The notes beneath the pieces are model-generated. The model saw nothing but the letters and a program-made list of their open reading frames with translations, had not been told where the DNA came from and made no database searches. The position numbers were made by a program, and so were the translations under genes. From Dokdonella_A sp963834755 (GTDB lineage Bacteria; Pseudomonadota; Gammaproteobacteria; Xanthomonadales; Rhodanobacteraceae), in contig CAWICQ010000009.1 of the NCBI GenBank assembly GCA_963834755.1, forward strand, positions 744,001 through 808,000: 64,000 nucleotides of DNA. Direction: 5' to 3'. Positions 19,165 through 27,292 of the stretch are shown piece after piece; position 1 is the stretch's first letter; each line of letters begins with the position of its first letter.

Positions 19165-20061
19165 ATGACCGGCGAAAAGCGCGTGCAATTCGACTTCGAC
19201 ATCGACTTTTCGAACGGCGGCGGCATCAACGGTCGCTCGTTTCGACTCGACATCGACGGCGACGACATCGACGACGACGCACTCGCCGACGCGATCGTGC
19301 GCGATCTTCGCCTGCTGATGGTCGGCGGCGTGCGCATCCGCAACAAGAAGGTCATCATCGAGCCGCACAAGCGCGGCGCATCGCGCGCCGGCGCGGTTCG
19401 CGGGCATCGCTTCGTCGATCTCAGCCACACGATCGAAGACGGCATGATCACCTACAAGGGATTGCCGGCGCCGCTGATCTGCGATCACTTGAGCCGCGAG
19501 CAGTCGCGCGCGCATTACGCGCCCGGAACCGAATTCCAGATCGGCCGCATCACGATGGTCGCCAACACTGGCACCTACATCGACAGTCCGTTCCATCGCT
19601 ACGCGGACGGTGCGGATGTCGCCGATTTCGAGCTCGCCGGCATCGCGGTGCTCGATGCGGTCGTCGTGTGCGTCACCAGCAGGTCGTCGCGCGCGATAGC
19701 GCGCAGTGCATTCGCCGCGTTCGACGTGCGCGGTAAAGCCGTGCTCGTGCACACCGGTTGGGATGCGCATTGGCGCACCGACCGCTATTTCGAAGAACAT
19801 CCGTTTCTGACGGCGGATGCAGCGACGTTCCTGCGCGACGCCGGCGCGCGACTGGTCGGCATCGATTCCTTGAACATCGACGACATTGCCGACACGACCC
19901 GCCCGGTGCACACGACGCTGCTTGGCGCAGGCATCCCGATCGTCGAGCACTTGTGCAACCTCGGTGCAGTACCGACGTCGTCGTTTCGGTTTTCCGCGGT
20001 GCCGCCGAAAATCCGCGGCATCGGCACCTTTCCGGTGCGTGCGTTCGCACTTTGCGACTGA
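19165..20061 (+). CDS. Cyclase-family (kynurenine formamidase-like) hydrolase
   Basis: Residues from about 75 on match the cyclase family (VDLSHTIEDGMITYKGLPAP, VLVHTGWDAHW, GIDSLNIDD, VEHLCNL). The family metal motif HxGTHxDxPxH appears as NTGTYIDSPFH, so two of the usual histidines are Asn and Tyr here, which may alter or remove metal binding. An N-terminal extension of about 70 residues is rich in Asp (DIDGDDIDDDAL). The ATG at 19165 has a GGTGAG site; a GTG three codons upstream is an alternative. It lies 36 bp after the AraC-type gene and may be part of the same operon. Confidence 0.83.
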   Translation: MTGEKRVQFDFDIDFSNGGGINGRSFRLDIDGDDIDDDALADAIVRDLRLLMVGGVRIRNKKVIIEPHKRGASRAGAVRGHRFVDLSHTIEDGMITYKGLPAPLICDHLSREQSRAHYAPGTEFQIGRITMVANTGTYIDSPFHRYADGADVADFELAGIAVLDAVVVCVTSRSSRAIARSAFAAFDVRGKAVLVHTGWDAHWRTDRYFEEHPFLTADAATFLRDAGARLVGIDSLNIDDIADTTRPVHTTLLGAGIPIVEHLCNLGAVPTSSFRFSAVPPKIRGIGTFPVRAFALCD

Positions 20062-20113
20062 CGCTCGACCACCAGCGGTTGACGGCGATTCGATTGCGTT
20101 TTGAAGTTTGCGC

Positions 20114-20551
20114 CTAACGCGCAGCCGCGAGCACGGCCGCGCGCCCTCGCGCGAGTACGCGACCATCATGCTCGATGTGGAACGCATACTGCCAACCCTT
20201 GTCGTCGCCGATGAGTTTTTCCGCGTGCACTTCGAGCGCACCCGGAAGATCGTCGATGCGCGCAACGGCAAGTTCCACCGCGCGCAACGAGACCAGAAAA
20301 CCCGGCGATGCCGAACCACCGGCGGCACGCGCGCAGAGTCCGCCGTGTATCGCCATCGCCTGCGCGCCGTATTCGCACAGATGAATCGAGCGCAGGCGGC
20401 CGTCGCTGCGCAGCGGGTTGTCCGCGCGTGCGTGCGAGATCGCGCGCGCATGAATCGCGCTTTCGTTCCAGGTCACGACGTCGTCGAGCAAACACATCGA
20501 CCCGCGATGCGGAATCAGCGCTTGCCAGCCGAGTGCGGATTGCGTCGCCAC
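20114..20551 (-). CDS. Hotdog-fold 3-hydroxyacyl-ACP dehydratase, ApeP-like
   Basis: A 145-residue hotdog protein beginning with LIPHRGSMCLLDDV, the IPHRxPMxLLD pattern of ApeP-like dehydratases in aryl-polyene clusters, and containing CEYGAQAMAIHGGL with the helix-borne active-site region. It would dehydrate 3-hydroxyacyl-ACP intermediates during polyene extension. It is the last gene of a minus-strand run starting at 25545, 3 bp after the exporter gene, so it is very likely cotranscribed with it. Confidence 0.85.
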   Translation of the reverse strand: MATQSALGWQALIPHRGSMCLLDDVVTWNESAIHARAISHARADNPLRSDGRLRSIHLCEYGAQAMAIHGGLCARAAGGSASPGFLVSLRAVELAVARIDDLPGALEVHAEKLIGDDKGWQYAFHIEHDGRVLARGRAAVLAAAR

Positions 20552-20554
20552 GAT

Positions 20555-22897
20555 CTAGGTGCGACGGCGCTTCGGGCGCGCCATCAGAATCGAAAGGCAG
20601 AAATGAAAGCCGACGCCAAGTGCAACGGTGAGCCCGATCGCGCGCAGCACCGGCAGCGACGACCACGCCTGCATGCCGAACACGAGCAGCGCGGATGCAA
20701 CGCAAACCAGCGTCGCATGCAGCGTGCGCCGCGCCTCGGCGGCATCGGCGACCGGTCGTTCGAAGAACAGCGCGTAATGCAGACCGAGCCCCGCTGCGAG
20801 CGTCAACGCGACGAGATGGAACAACGACAGCGAAATTCCCGCCGCGCGCTCGACGACGAGTACGAGCAACGTCGCCAGCAACATCGGCGCGAGCACGTGC
20901 CATGCGCGGCGCGCGCTGCGCAGCGCCACGATCACCGTCAACGCGAGCAGCACCAGCGCGATGCCGAGCGCGCGCAGGATGCGTTCGCGATAGGCGACGA
21001 CCAGCGATTCGGCGGCACCTTTGAGATCGAGCAGGCGCACGCTCGTCGTATTGGTACTGAACGACGCCGCGAACGCTTCGATCGCATGCGCGTCGCGCAC
21101 GCCGGACAGTGTGCCGAGCGCGAGCCAACCGTCGTCGCGTTGCACGAGCATCGAAGCGAGCCGTGCGCCGAACGGTGCGCGTGCGAACTCGTCTTCGGTC
21201 AGCGGTGGCAGCGTGCGCGCGGTTTCCACGTCGTCGACGAACGGCGCGAACAGGTCGGCGCGGAACGGCAGCTCGCGGCTCGCTTCTCCCAATGCGGCGA
21301 CCAGGGTCGCGCGATCCGGCAGCTTCGCCTGACGCGCGCGCTGCGTCGCGAGGCTCGGCAGATATCGGCTCGGCAGTTCCGCGGCATCGAGCGCGCCTTG
21401 CGTGACCAGCGCCTGTATGTGCGGTTCGAGCGTTTCTGAAAGCGCGAGCACGCGATCCACATCCGGTGCTTTCAGCACGAGCAGGTAACGCACGTCCGGC
21501 GCGCCGAGCTCGCCGCGCAACTTCGCGTCGCGAATCAGGAGATCTTCGGGCACCGGTGTCAGGGCTGCGAGATCGTTTTCCCACATCGGTCCCGGCGCGC
21601 GCCACAGGACGACGAGTGCGACCGCGGCGAGCAGCCAAGGCAACCACATAGGACGCGGCACGCGATCGATGAGCGCGAGCGCTTTTCCAATGCTTGCGAT
21701 ATCGGCCGCGTCGCGAAAGCGCGACGGAAGGACGTGCGGCAACAGGTAGCGCGTCGAGAATCCGGCGACGAGAAGTCCGGTGATCGTGAACACCGCGAGC
21801 TGCCGCAGGCCATTGACGCCCGAAGCGAAGAACGCCATATACGCGATCGCCGCGGACACGATCGCCGTGGCGAGAAGCGGCCACAACGCGCGCACGCTAC
21901 TCAATGCGTCCTCGCCAGCGCGCCGATGACTCAACAGGCGAATCGGATATTCCTGCGCGACGCCGAGCAGCGTGAAGCCGAACGCGAGCGTGATGCCGTG
22001 CGCCGATCCAAACAGGAACGCAAGCGCCGCGATGCCGGCCAGCGCGCCGCTCGCAATCGGAAGCGCTGCGAGCAGCAACAACGCCGGACTGCGATACGCG
22101 AGCAGCAGCAGCAGAATGAATCCGATCGTGCTGACCGCACCGATGCGATCGGCTTCGCCACGCGTCTTCGCGTTGATCAGCACGCTGAAATATCCGGGGC
22201 CGCTGATGATGAGCCGTGCGCCTTCGGATTCCGGCAGTCGATGGAATGCAGTTTCGAGCGCGTCGATCGCCGCGCCTTGCTCGGTCGGATCGAAACCGGC
22301 GCTGCGCGTCTGGGCGAGCAGCAACGCGGCACCGTCGGCGGAGAACCAGACGCCGTCGCGCATCGCCGGCGGTTTCGGCGGCGACCAGCGTTCGGCGAGC
22401 ACGAGCGTTTCGAGCGTCGGATCGCGCGGCAGCAACGGCTTCAGCAGCGTCGCCGCCGGCGACGCAAGATCCTCGACGCGCTGCTGCAACTGATCGGCGA
22501 GATACGCGGCATCGAACGCGTGATGATCCAGTGTCGGCGACAGCAGGTAGCGATACGGCAGCCATTTCGAATCCAGCGCCGCCGCATCGAACGCACCGTT
22601 GACGACGTCGCCGAAATGCGCGTCTTTGCGCAATGCATCGGCCAATCCTCGACTCAGCGCGGCCAGACGTTCCGGCGGCGCGCCTTCCATCGAAAGCAGC
22701 AGCAGCCGCGTGCCGGGGCCTTCGCCGATCTGGTCCATCAGGAGTTTCTGATCCGGCGTTTCCGGCGGCGGCATGAAGCTGCGGAGGTCGGTGCCGATAC
22801 GCAGCGAACGCACGGCAAAAATCCCGAGCGCGACGAGCACGACGATCCAAACGACAACCACGAACCAGCGGCCGATGTCAGCGCGATCGGCGAGCAT
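20555..22897 (-). CDS. MMPL/RND-family exporter of the aryl-polyene type cluster
   Basis: 780 residues, about 12 membrane helices in two repeats, each with a large extracytoplasmic loop after the first helix (IGTDLRSFMPPPETPDQKLL after TM1). GRGEADRIGA-like and LGVAQEYPIRLLSHRRAG segments fit the MMPL group found in APE and xanthomonadin clusters. It probably moves the lipid-linked pigment or an intermediate toward the outer membrane with the LolA-like protein encoded 6 bp upstream. Both neighbours are on the same strand with near-zero spacing. Confidence 0.88.
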   Translation of the reverse strand: MLADRADIGRWFVVVVWIVVLVALGIFAVRSLRIGTDLRSFMPPPETPDQKLLMDQIGEGPGTRLLLLSMEGAPPERLAALSRGLADALRKDAHFGDVVNGAFDAAALDSKWLPYRYLLSPTLDHHAFDAAYLADQLQQRVEDLASPAATLLKPLLPRDPTLETLVLAERWSPPKPPAMRDGVWFSADGAALLLAQTRSAGFDPTEQGAAIDALETAFHRLPESEGARLIISGPGYFSVLINAKTRGEADRIGAVSTIGFILLLLLAYRSPALLLLAALPIASGALAGIAALAFLFGSAHGITLAFGFTLLGVAQEYPIRLLSHRRAGEDALSSVRALWPLLATAIVSAAIAYMAFFASGVNGLRQLAVFTITGLLVAGFSTRYLLPHVLPSRFRDAADIASIGKALALIDRVPRPMWLPWLLAAVALVVLWRAPGPMWENDLAALTPVPEDLLIRDAKLRGELGAPDVRYLLVLKAPDVDRVLALSETLEPHIQALVTQGALDAAELPSRYLPSLATQRARQAKLPDRATLVAALGEASRELPFRADLFAPFVDDVETARTLPPLTEDEFARAPFGARLASMLVQRDDGWLALGTLSGVRDAHAIEAFAASFSTNTTSVRLLDLKGAAESLVVAYRERILRALGIALVLLALTVIVALRSARRAWHVLAPMLLATLLVLVVERAAGISLSLFHLVALTLAAGLGLHYALFFERPVADAAEARRTLHATLVCVASALLVFGMQAWSSLPVLRAIGLTVALGVGFHFCLSILMARPKRRRT

Positions 22898-22903
22898 CGG
22901 CGA

Positions 22904-23557
22904 TCAGCGCGCCGGTACGCCGCGGCACAACGCGTCGATCATCGGCGGCGTCGGCCGCGTCGGCAGCTTCGCGTCGGCGAGCGATTCGACCAGCATCACG
23001 TTGACGTCGCCGTCGGCCTCGATCGTGCGGAAACAGCGCGCGGATGTGCCGGCGCCGTCGACTTCGAGCGCGGTCACGCGCTTGGCGAGGCGTTCGTCGC
23101 GCGGCGTGAGCTTGAGATGCCACGCGCGGTCGCCGCCGCTGGCCGCAAGCGTGAAATCGCGCTGCAACGCTGCTGTGTCGCCGCTGAGCAAGGCGGCGAA
23201 ACCGCGCAGAAAACCCTCGAGCTCGGGCGCCTGGCTCAGCGGAAATTTCCGCACCGGACGATCGCCCCGTTGCACCGACGCATCGTCGTTCTCGATCGTC
23301 ATGCGCTCCTGGTACGGCGTGTCGACGGTTCTCGAAAGTTTTCCGGGGCCGTCGTATTCGAGCTCTCCATGCACGATCAGCGGACGATCGAACAGGCCCG
23401 AAAAACGCACTTCGCTGAAGCGCGTGCGCGCCGGCGCGGCGCGCTTCAAACCCGCAACCAGCATTTGCGCGTTCGGCGTTGCTGCTGCCGTCGCTTCAGA
23501 CGCCGCGCGAGACGGGTTCGGCCAGATCGCGCTCATCAGCGACAGACCGAGCGTCAT
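22904..23557 (-). CDS. LolA-like outer-membrane lipid/lipoprotein carrier
   Basis: A 217-residue exported protein with signal peptide MTLGLSLMSAIWPNPSRA. The mature part has the LolA-like beta-rich pattern (RTRFSEVRFSGLFDRPLIV, GELEYDGPGKLSRTV, WHLKLTPRD). In aryl-polyene clusters such a protein accompanies the MMPL exporter. The ATG at 23557 is chosen because AAGG precedes it by 5-6 bases; an ATG at 23584 is in frame. Either way the gene overlaps the acyltransferase end, by 62 bp with the chosen start. Confidence 0.82.
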   Translation of the reverse strand: MTLGLSLMSAIWPNPSRAASEATAAATPNAQMLVAGLKRAAPARTRFSEVRFSGLFDRPLIVHGELEYDGPGKLSRTVDTPYQERMTIENDDASVQRGDRPVRKFPLSQAPELEGFLRGFAALLSGDTAALQRDFTLAASGGDRAWHLKLTPRDERLAKRVTALEVDGAGTSARCFRTIEADGDVNVMLVESLADAKLPTRPTPPMIDALCRGVPAR

Positions 23558-24461
23558 CGAGACCTTCGAGATTCCAGAAGTCATGCCAGTTGAACCAGTT
23601 GTAGGGATCCTGCCGCACGTGATGTTCGAGCCGCGCGGCGTAACGCTGCGCGACCGCGCGCAACTCGGTCTTGCGGGCGTGGCGCGGCAGCACCAGCTCG
23701 TCGGCGAACGGTTCGAAGTAAAGGTCGTAGCGATTGCCGCCGCGATACATGCCGATGCAGATCGCCATCGGAACCTTGAGCAGCGCGCCGATCAGGAACG
23801 GCGCGGCCGGAAACGCGGCCGGCGAGCCCATGAAGTCGACGACGACGGTCGACTCATGCCGGCGCGCGCGATCCGCGAGCAATGTCACCAGCGCACCCTC
23901 GCGCGCGGCCTCGCCGAGCGCGAGCACGATCTCGGTGCCGGGACGCGACGCATCGATCACGTTGCGCGCGATCGCCGGATTCAATTCGTGCAACAGCGCG
24001 GTCAGCGCCGGCGTCTTTTGCGTGTCGAGCACCGCGCAGACTTTCACCTCGGGACGTTCGGTGGCGAGCACGCGAAGAACTTCGAAGCTGCCGACGTGTG
24101 CGCCGAGCAGTAGCACGCCCCGATCGGGACGCATGCGCGAGGTCAACTCCGCCAGTCCGTGCACGCGCACGTCGAAACGGGCTAAGCGATCGCTGAGCAG
24201 AAAAATGCGATCGAGAATCGTCGATGCGAAGCGATGAATGTGGCGCATTACTTCCCACGCGCTGGCCTTGCGCCCGAACGCGCGTGCGAGAAAGGCGTAC
24301 GAAACGCGACGCTCGTAGCTGCGCCGGATGTAGAAATACAACGTGATCGGATACAGCAGCGCGCGCGCGCAACCGCGCCCGCAACGCAGTCCGATCGTGC
24401 GGATCACCCAGATCGCGAAACGGCCGCCGCCTTCGGGACGCGCGCTCCAGTGCTCGGTCAT
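23496..24461 (-). CDS. Lysophospholipid-type acyltransferase (LpxL/HtrB-like)
   Basis: 321 residues with the LpxL/HtrB superfamily pattern: VLLLGAHVGSFEVLR (H(x)4-5 catalytic region, here a GAHVGSFE motif), ALVTLLADR and the terminal WFNWHDFW. Homologues in APE and xanthomonadin clusters are thought to attach the polyene to a lipid carrier. It starts in an ATGA overlap with the dehydratase upstream and ends inside the LolA-like gene, so the run is tightly coupled. Confidence 0.86.
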   Translation of the reverse strand: MTEHWSARPEGGGRFAIWVIRTIGLRCGRGCARALLYPITLYFYIRRSYERRVSYAFLARAFGRKASAWEVMRHIHRFASTILDRIFLLSDRLARFDVRVHGLAELTSRMRPDRGVLLLGAHVGSFEVLRVLATERPEVKVCAVLDTQKTPALTALLHELNPAIARNVIDASRPGTEIVLALGEAAREGALVTLLADRARRHESTVVVDFMGSPAAFPAAPFLIGALLKVPMAICIGMYRGGNRYDLYFEPFADELVLPRHARKTELRAVAQRYAARLEHHVRQDPYNWFNWHDFWNLEGLDDARSVADERDLAEPVSRGV

Positions 24462-24757
24462 GCGAGCTCGCCTTCGCCGCGCAAAATCGGCGAACCGGCG
24501 CGATCGATGCGAAAATGCACGCGCATGCCGTCGCAGACGATGCGAAGCTCGGCGTCCTCCTCGGGTCGCAGCGGAGCGAGAAACTTGACGGCGGCGATGT
24601 GCGCGAGGCGCGCGTTGTCTGCGCGCTCGATCGCCGCGGCGATGCGATCGAGGAGAACCACGCCCGGCACGATCGGCTGACCCGGAAAATGTCCGGGCAA
24701 GGCCGGATGTGCAGCCGGGATGCTCACAGTCTCGATGATCTCGCGCGGGTTGGTCAT
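24458..24757 (-). CDS. Small hotdog dehydratase, ApeI-like
   Basis: A 99-residue protein with HPALPGHFPGQPIVPGVVLLD, matching the GHFPGxPxxPGVxxLD motif of FabA/FabZ-like and ApeI-like 3-hydroxyacyl-ACP dehydratases, and LAHIAAVKFLAPLRP downstream. At under 100 residues it is at the short end for a hotdog fold, as ApeI proteins are. Start and stop overlap both neighbours in ATGA form, which indicates one operon. Confidence 0.86.
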   Translation of the reverse strand: MTNPREIIETVSIPAAHPALPGHFPGQPIVPGVVLLDRIAAAIERADNARLAHIAAVKFLAPLRPEEDAELRIVCDGMRVHFRIDRAGSPILRGEGELA

Positions 24758-25545
24758 GAGAGATCGTTCACGACGCTCTGCACGAGCGCGGGCCAGCGTC
24801 GCACGAGTCGCGTCACGAACACCGGCAACGAAACGTGCGCGATGTGGCGCAAATGCCAGCGCCGATACGCGTACTCGACGATCAGGAAACCCAGCACGGT
24901 CGCGTAACTGCCGAGGTGCAGATACCAGCGCCACAGCGATCCGCTGACGTCGACAGGTGGTTTGACGCCGAATGCCGCCAGCAATCCGTCCGGAACGGCG
25001 CAGAGAATCAGCACTGTCAGCAATGCCGCCTGCGCGCCGAACAGCAACGCCCAAGCAAGCGTTAGCGAACGCGCGTAATTTTCCACGCGCGGAAGTTCAA
25101 GGCGCTGCGGACTTTCGAGCACCGCGATCAGGCGCGCGATCAGCGGCTGGCGGTCTTTCGCGAGCGTGCGCGCGAACAAATGACACAACGCCGCGTTGAC
25201 CATCACCGGCATGAAATCGAGCGCGAGCCTGCCGCGCCCGCTCATCGACAGGGCGAGAATGCCGAGCGCAGCCGTCGCCCACAGCACGCCGGCGACGATG
25301 CTGCGGCCGCGCAGACCCGGCCACAGCAACAGTGTCGCCAGCAGCAACGCCGCGATATCTTCGAGCCAGACAAGTCCGCTCGCGAGCGCAAGTAGCAGCA
25401 CGGCGAGATACGCGATCAGAGCGATCGCCGCTCCACGCGGCCGGCGCGCCGGATTCGAAAGAGGGGGTGGAATAGGCAAAGTGGCGGACACTGGAGGCAC
25501 GCGCGGGCGGTTTCGGCGGCGTTGAATGCGCGGCGACTGTAACAT
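24754..25545 (-). CDS. COG4648-like membrane protein of the polyene cluster
   Basis: About 263 residues with several hydrophobic helices: AAIALIAYLAVLLLALASG, a pair near GILALSMSGRG, WALLFGAQAALLTVLILC and a final helix around LGFLIVEYAYR. FMPVMVNAALCHLFARTL and PLIARLIAVLESP match the conserved core of the COG4648 family common in aryl-polyene clusters. The gene's 5' end is next to the divergent FAD oxidoreductase; start codons at 25545, 25581 or a downstream GTG cannot be separated. Role unknown. Confidence 0.8.
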   Translation of the reverse strand: MLQSPRIQRRRNRPRVPPVSATLPIPPPLSNPARRPRGAAIALIAYLAVLLLALASGLVWLEDIAALLLATLLLWPGLRGRSIVAGVLWATAALGILALSMSGRGRLALDFMPVMVNAALCHLFARTLAKDRQPLIARLIAVLESPQRLELPRVENYARSLTLAWALLFGAQAALLTVLILCAVPDGLLAAFGVKPPVDVSGSLWRWYLHLGSYATVLGFLIVEYAYRRWHLRHIAHVSLPVFVTRLVRRWPALVQSVVNDLS

Positions 25546-25579
25546 AGCGTTCGCCTGCCGACGTTGCAGAGAGGACCGC

Positions 25580-26908
25580 ATGAGCGACGCAGAACACGCC
25601 TTCGATTGCGACGTGCTCGTCGTCGGCGGCGGCCCATCCGGCTCGACCGCGGCGGCCTTGCTGCAGCGCCGCGGATATCGCGTGATTCAGCTCGAGAAGG
25701 ATCGCCATCCGCGCTTTCACATCGGCGAATCGCTGCTGCCGTGCAACCTTCCGATCATGGAAGAGCTGGGCGTCCTGGACAAGGTGCACGCGCTTGGCGT
25801 GCTCAAGCTCGGCGCGGACTTTCCTTCCGGCGAAGGCAACTACCAGACGTTCCATTTCCGCCGCGCGCTCGGCAATTCGCCGCCGCATGCGTTCCAGGTC
25901 AAGCGCGAGGAATTCGATCAGATGCTGTTCGAGCATGCGCGCGAAAACGGCGTCGATGCGCGCGAAGGCGTCAAAGTGGACAAGGTCGACGTCGAGGGGC
26001 TCGGCAAAGTCAGCGCACAAGCGCATGACGGAGCCGGCAACGCGGTCACGATCCGCGCGCGCTATGTCGTCGACGCCAGCGGCCGCGACACGCTGCTCGG
26101 CAACGCGCTCAAGTTGAAGCGCAAGAACGACAAGCACCAGAGCGCGGCGATCTTCGCGCACTTTCGCGGCGTCGAGCATCGGCCCGGCGATGACGCGGGC
26201 AATATCAGCATTTACAACTTCAAATATGGATGGTGCTGGTTCATTCCGCTGCGCAACGGCGTGATGAGCGTCGGCTGCGTGTGCTGGCCCGAATATCTCA
26301 AGCAGCGACACGGAGGCAACGACGCGTTCTTGCTCGACACGCTGAAGATGATGCCGGACGCGTGGGCGCGCATGACTGCGGCCGAGATGATTGCCGAAGT
26401 GCGCGTGACGGGTAATTATTCGTATACGTGCTCGCGCATGTCCGGTCCGGGCTGGGTCATGGTCGGCGATGCGTATGCATTCGTCGATCCGGTGTTTTCA
26501 TCGGGCGTCTATCTGGCGATGCACAGCGGCAAGCAGGCGGCGGCGCTGGTCGATGCCGTGCTGCGCGAGCCGGCGCGCGAAGCGGCGTTGCAGGCGGCGT
26601 TCACGCGACGCATCCGTCGCGGCGTTCGCGTGTTCTCGTGGTTCATCTATCGATTCAACTCGCCGGTGATGCGCGGTCTCTTCGCCAGCCCGCGCAACGT
26701 CTGGCGCGTCGAAGACGGCGTCATCTCGATGCTGGCCGGCGACGTGTTCGACTGCGCGCCGGTGATGCGCCGGCTGCATTTGTTCAAGGTGATCTACGCG
26801 ATCGGCGGTGTCTTGAATCTGCCTCGCTTCATCGGCGATCTCATGCAGCGGAGAAAGCAGGCGCGCTATGCATTCAGCGGGGGCAACACGCCGGTCGATC
26901 CGGCGTGA
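25580..26908 (+). CDS. FAD-dependent oxidoreductase (tryptophan-halogenase-like) of the xanthomonadin-type cluster
   Basis: 442 residues. VLVVGGGPSGSTAAALL is the FAD GxGxxG motif, HPRFHIGESLLPCNLPIMEELG is the signature of the tryptophan-halogenase-like subgroup, and WVMVGDAYAFVDPVFSSGVYLAM is the second FAD motif with the GD pair. Members occur in xanthomonadin and flexirubin clusters, acting as halogenase or desaturase-type flavoenzymes. The halogenase motif WxWxIP is present only in altered form (GWCWFIPL), which is compatible with either role. AGAGAGGA precedes the ATG. Transcribed away from the dehydratase run. Confidence 0.88.
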   Translation: MSDAEHAFDCDVLVVGGGPSGSTAAALLQRRGYRVIQLEKDRHPRFHIGESLLPCNLPIMEELGVLDKVHALGVLKLGADFPSGEGNYQTFHFRRALGNSPPHAFQVKREEFDQMLFEHARENGVDAREGVKVDKVDVEGLGKVSAQAHDGAGNAVTIRARYVVDASGRDTLLGNALKLKRKNDKHQSAAIFAHFRGVEHRPGDDAGNISIYNFKYGWCWFIPLRNGVMSVGCVCWPEYLKQRHGGNDAFLLDTLKMMPDAWARMTAAEMIAEVRVTGNYSYTCSRMSGPGWVMVGDAYAFVDPVFSSGVYLAMHSGKQAAALVDAVLREPAREAALQAAFTRRIRRGVRVFSWFIYRFNSPVMRGLFASPRNVWRVEDGVISMLAGDVFDCAPVMRRLHLFKVIYAIGGVLNLPRFIGDLMQRRKQARYAFSGGNTPVDPA

Positions 26909-26913
26909 GGCGC

Positions 26914-27195
26914 TCAGGCGACACGCTGCTGCTGAATGTGATCGGCGAGCGCGCGCAGGCTGCCGAAAATGCGCTTGTTGTCCGGATTGTCCGAGCGCAG
27001 CTGGAATCCGTAGCGCTTGGATATGGCGAGCGCGAGTTCCAGTGCGTCGATCGAATCGAGGCCGAGGTCGCCGCCGAACAGCGCCGCGTCGGGTGCGATC
27101 GCTTCGGCCTTCACCCAGTCGATATTCAGGCTCTGCACGATCAGCTCGGCGAGCTCGTGCTCGGCGGGAGTTTGCGCGGCGGCTGGCGTATCCAT
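26914..27195 (-). CDS. Acyl carrier protein
   Basis: 93 residues with GGDLGLDSIDALELALAISKRYG; the serine in LDSIDALEL accepts 4'-phosphopantetheine. It would carry the growing polyene started from a hydroxybenzoyl unit, as XanC does in Xanthomonas; the assignment to that role is by context. It faces the FAD oxidoreductase (convergent, 5 bp apart) and is divergent from the chorismatase gene, so it is a single-gene unit here. Confidence 0.88.
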   Translation of the reverse strand: MDTPAAAQTPAEHELAELIVQSLNIDWVKAEAIAPDAALFGGDLGLDSIDALELALAISKRYGFQLRSDNPDNKRIFGSLRALADHIQQQRVA

Positions 27196-27292
27196 CTCGG
27201 GGCGACCTGCTCTCCCCTGCGGGGCGGAAAAAAGGCCGCGCAGTGTATCATCCGCGCGGCCGCGCATCCCGCGCGCAGTCTCGCGTGAGTCC

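Noticed and set aside
21734..24113. Long plus-strand frames opposite the MMPL/LolA/acyltransferase genes
   Set aside because: Low-complexity Arg/Gln/Glu-rich sequence with no domain; mirror of the real minus-strand genes.
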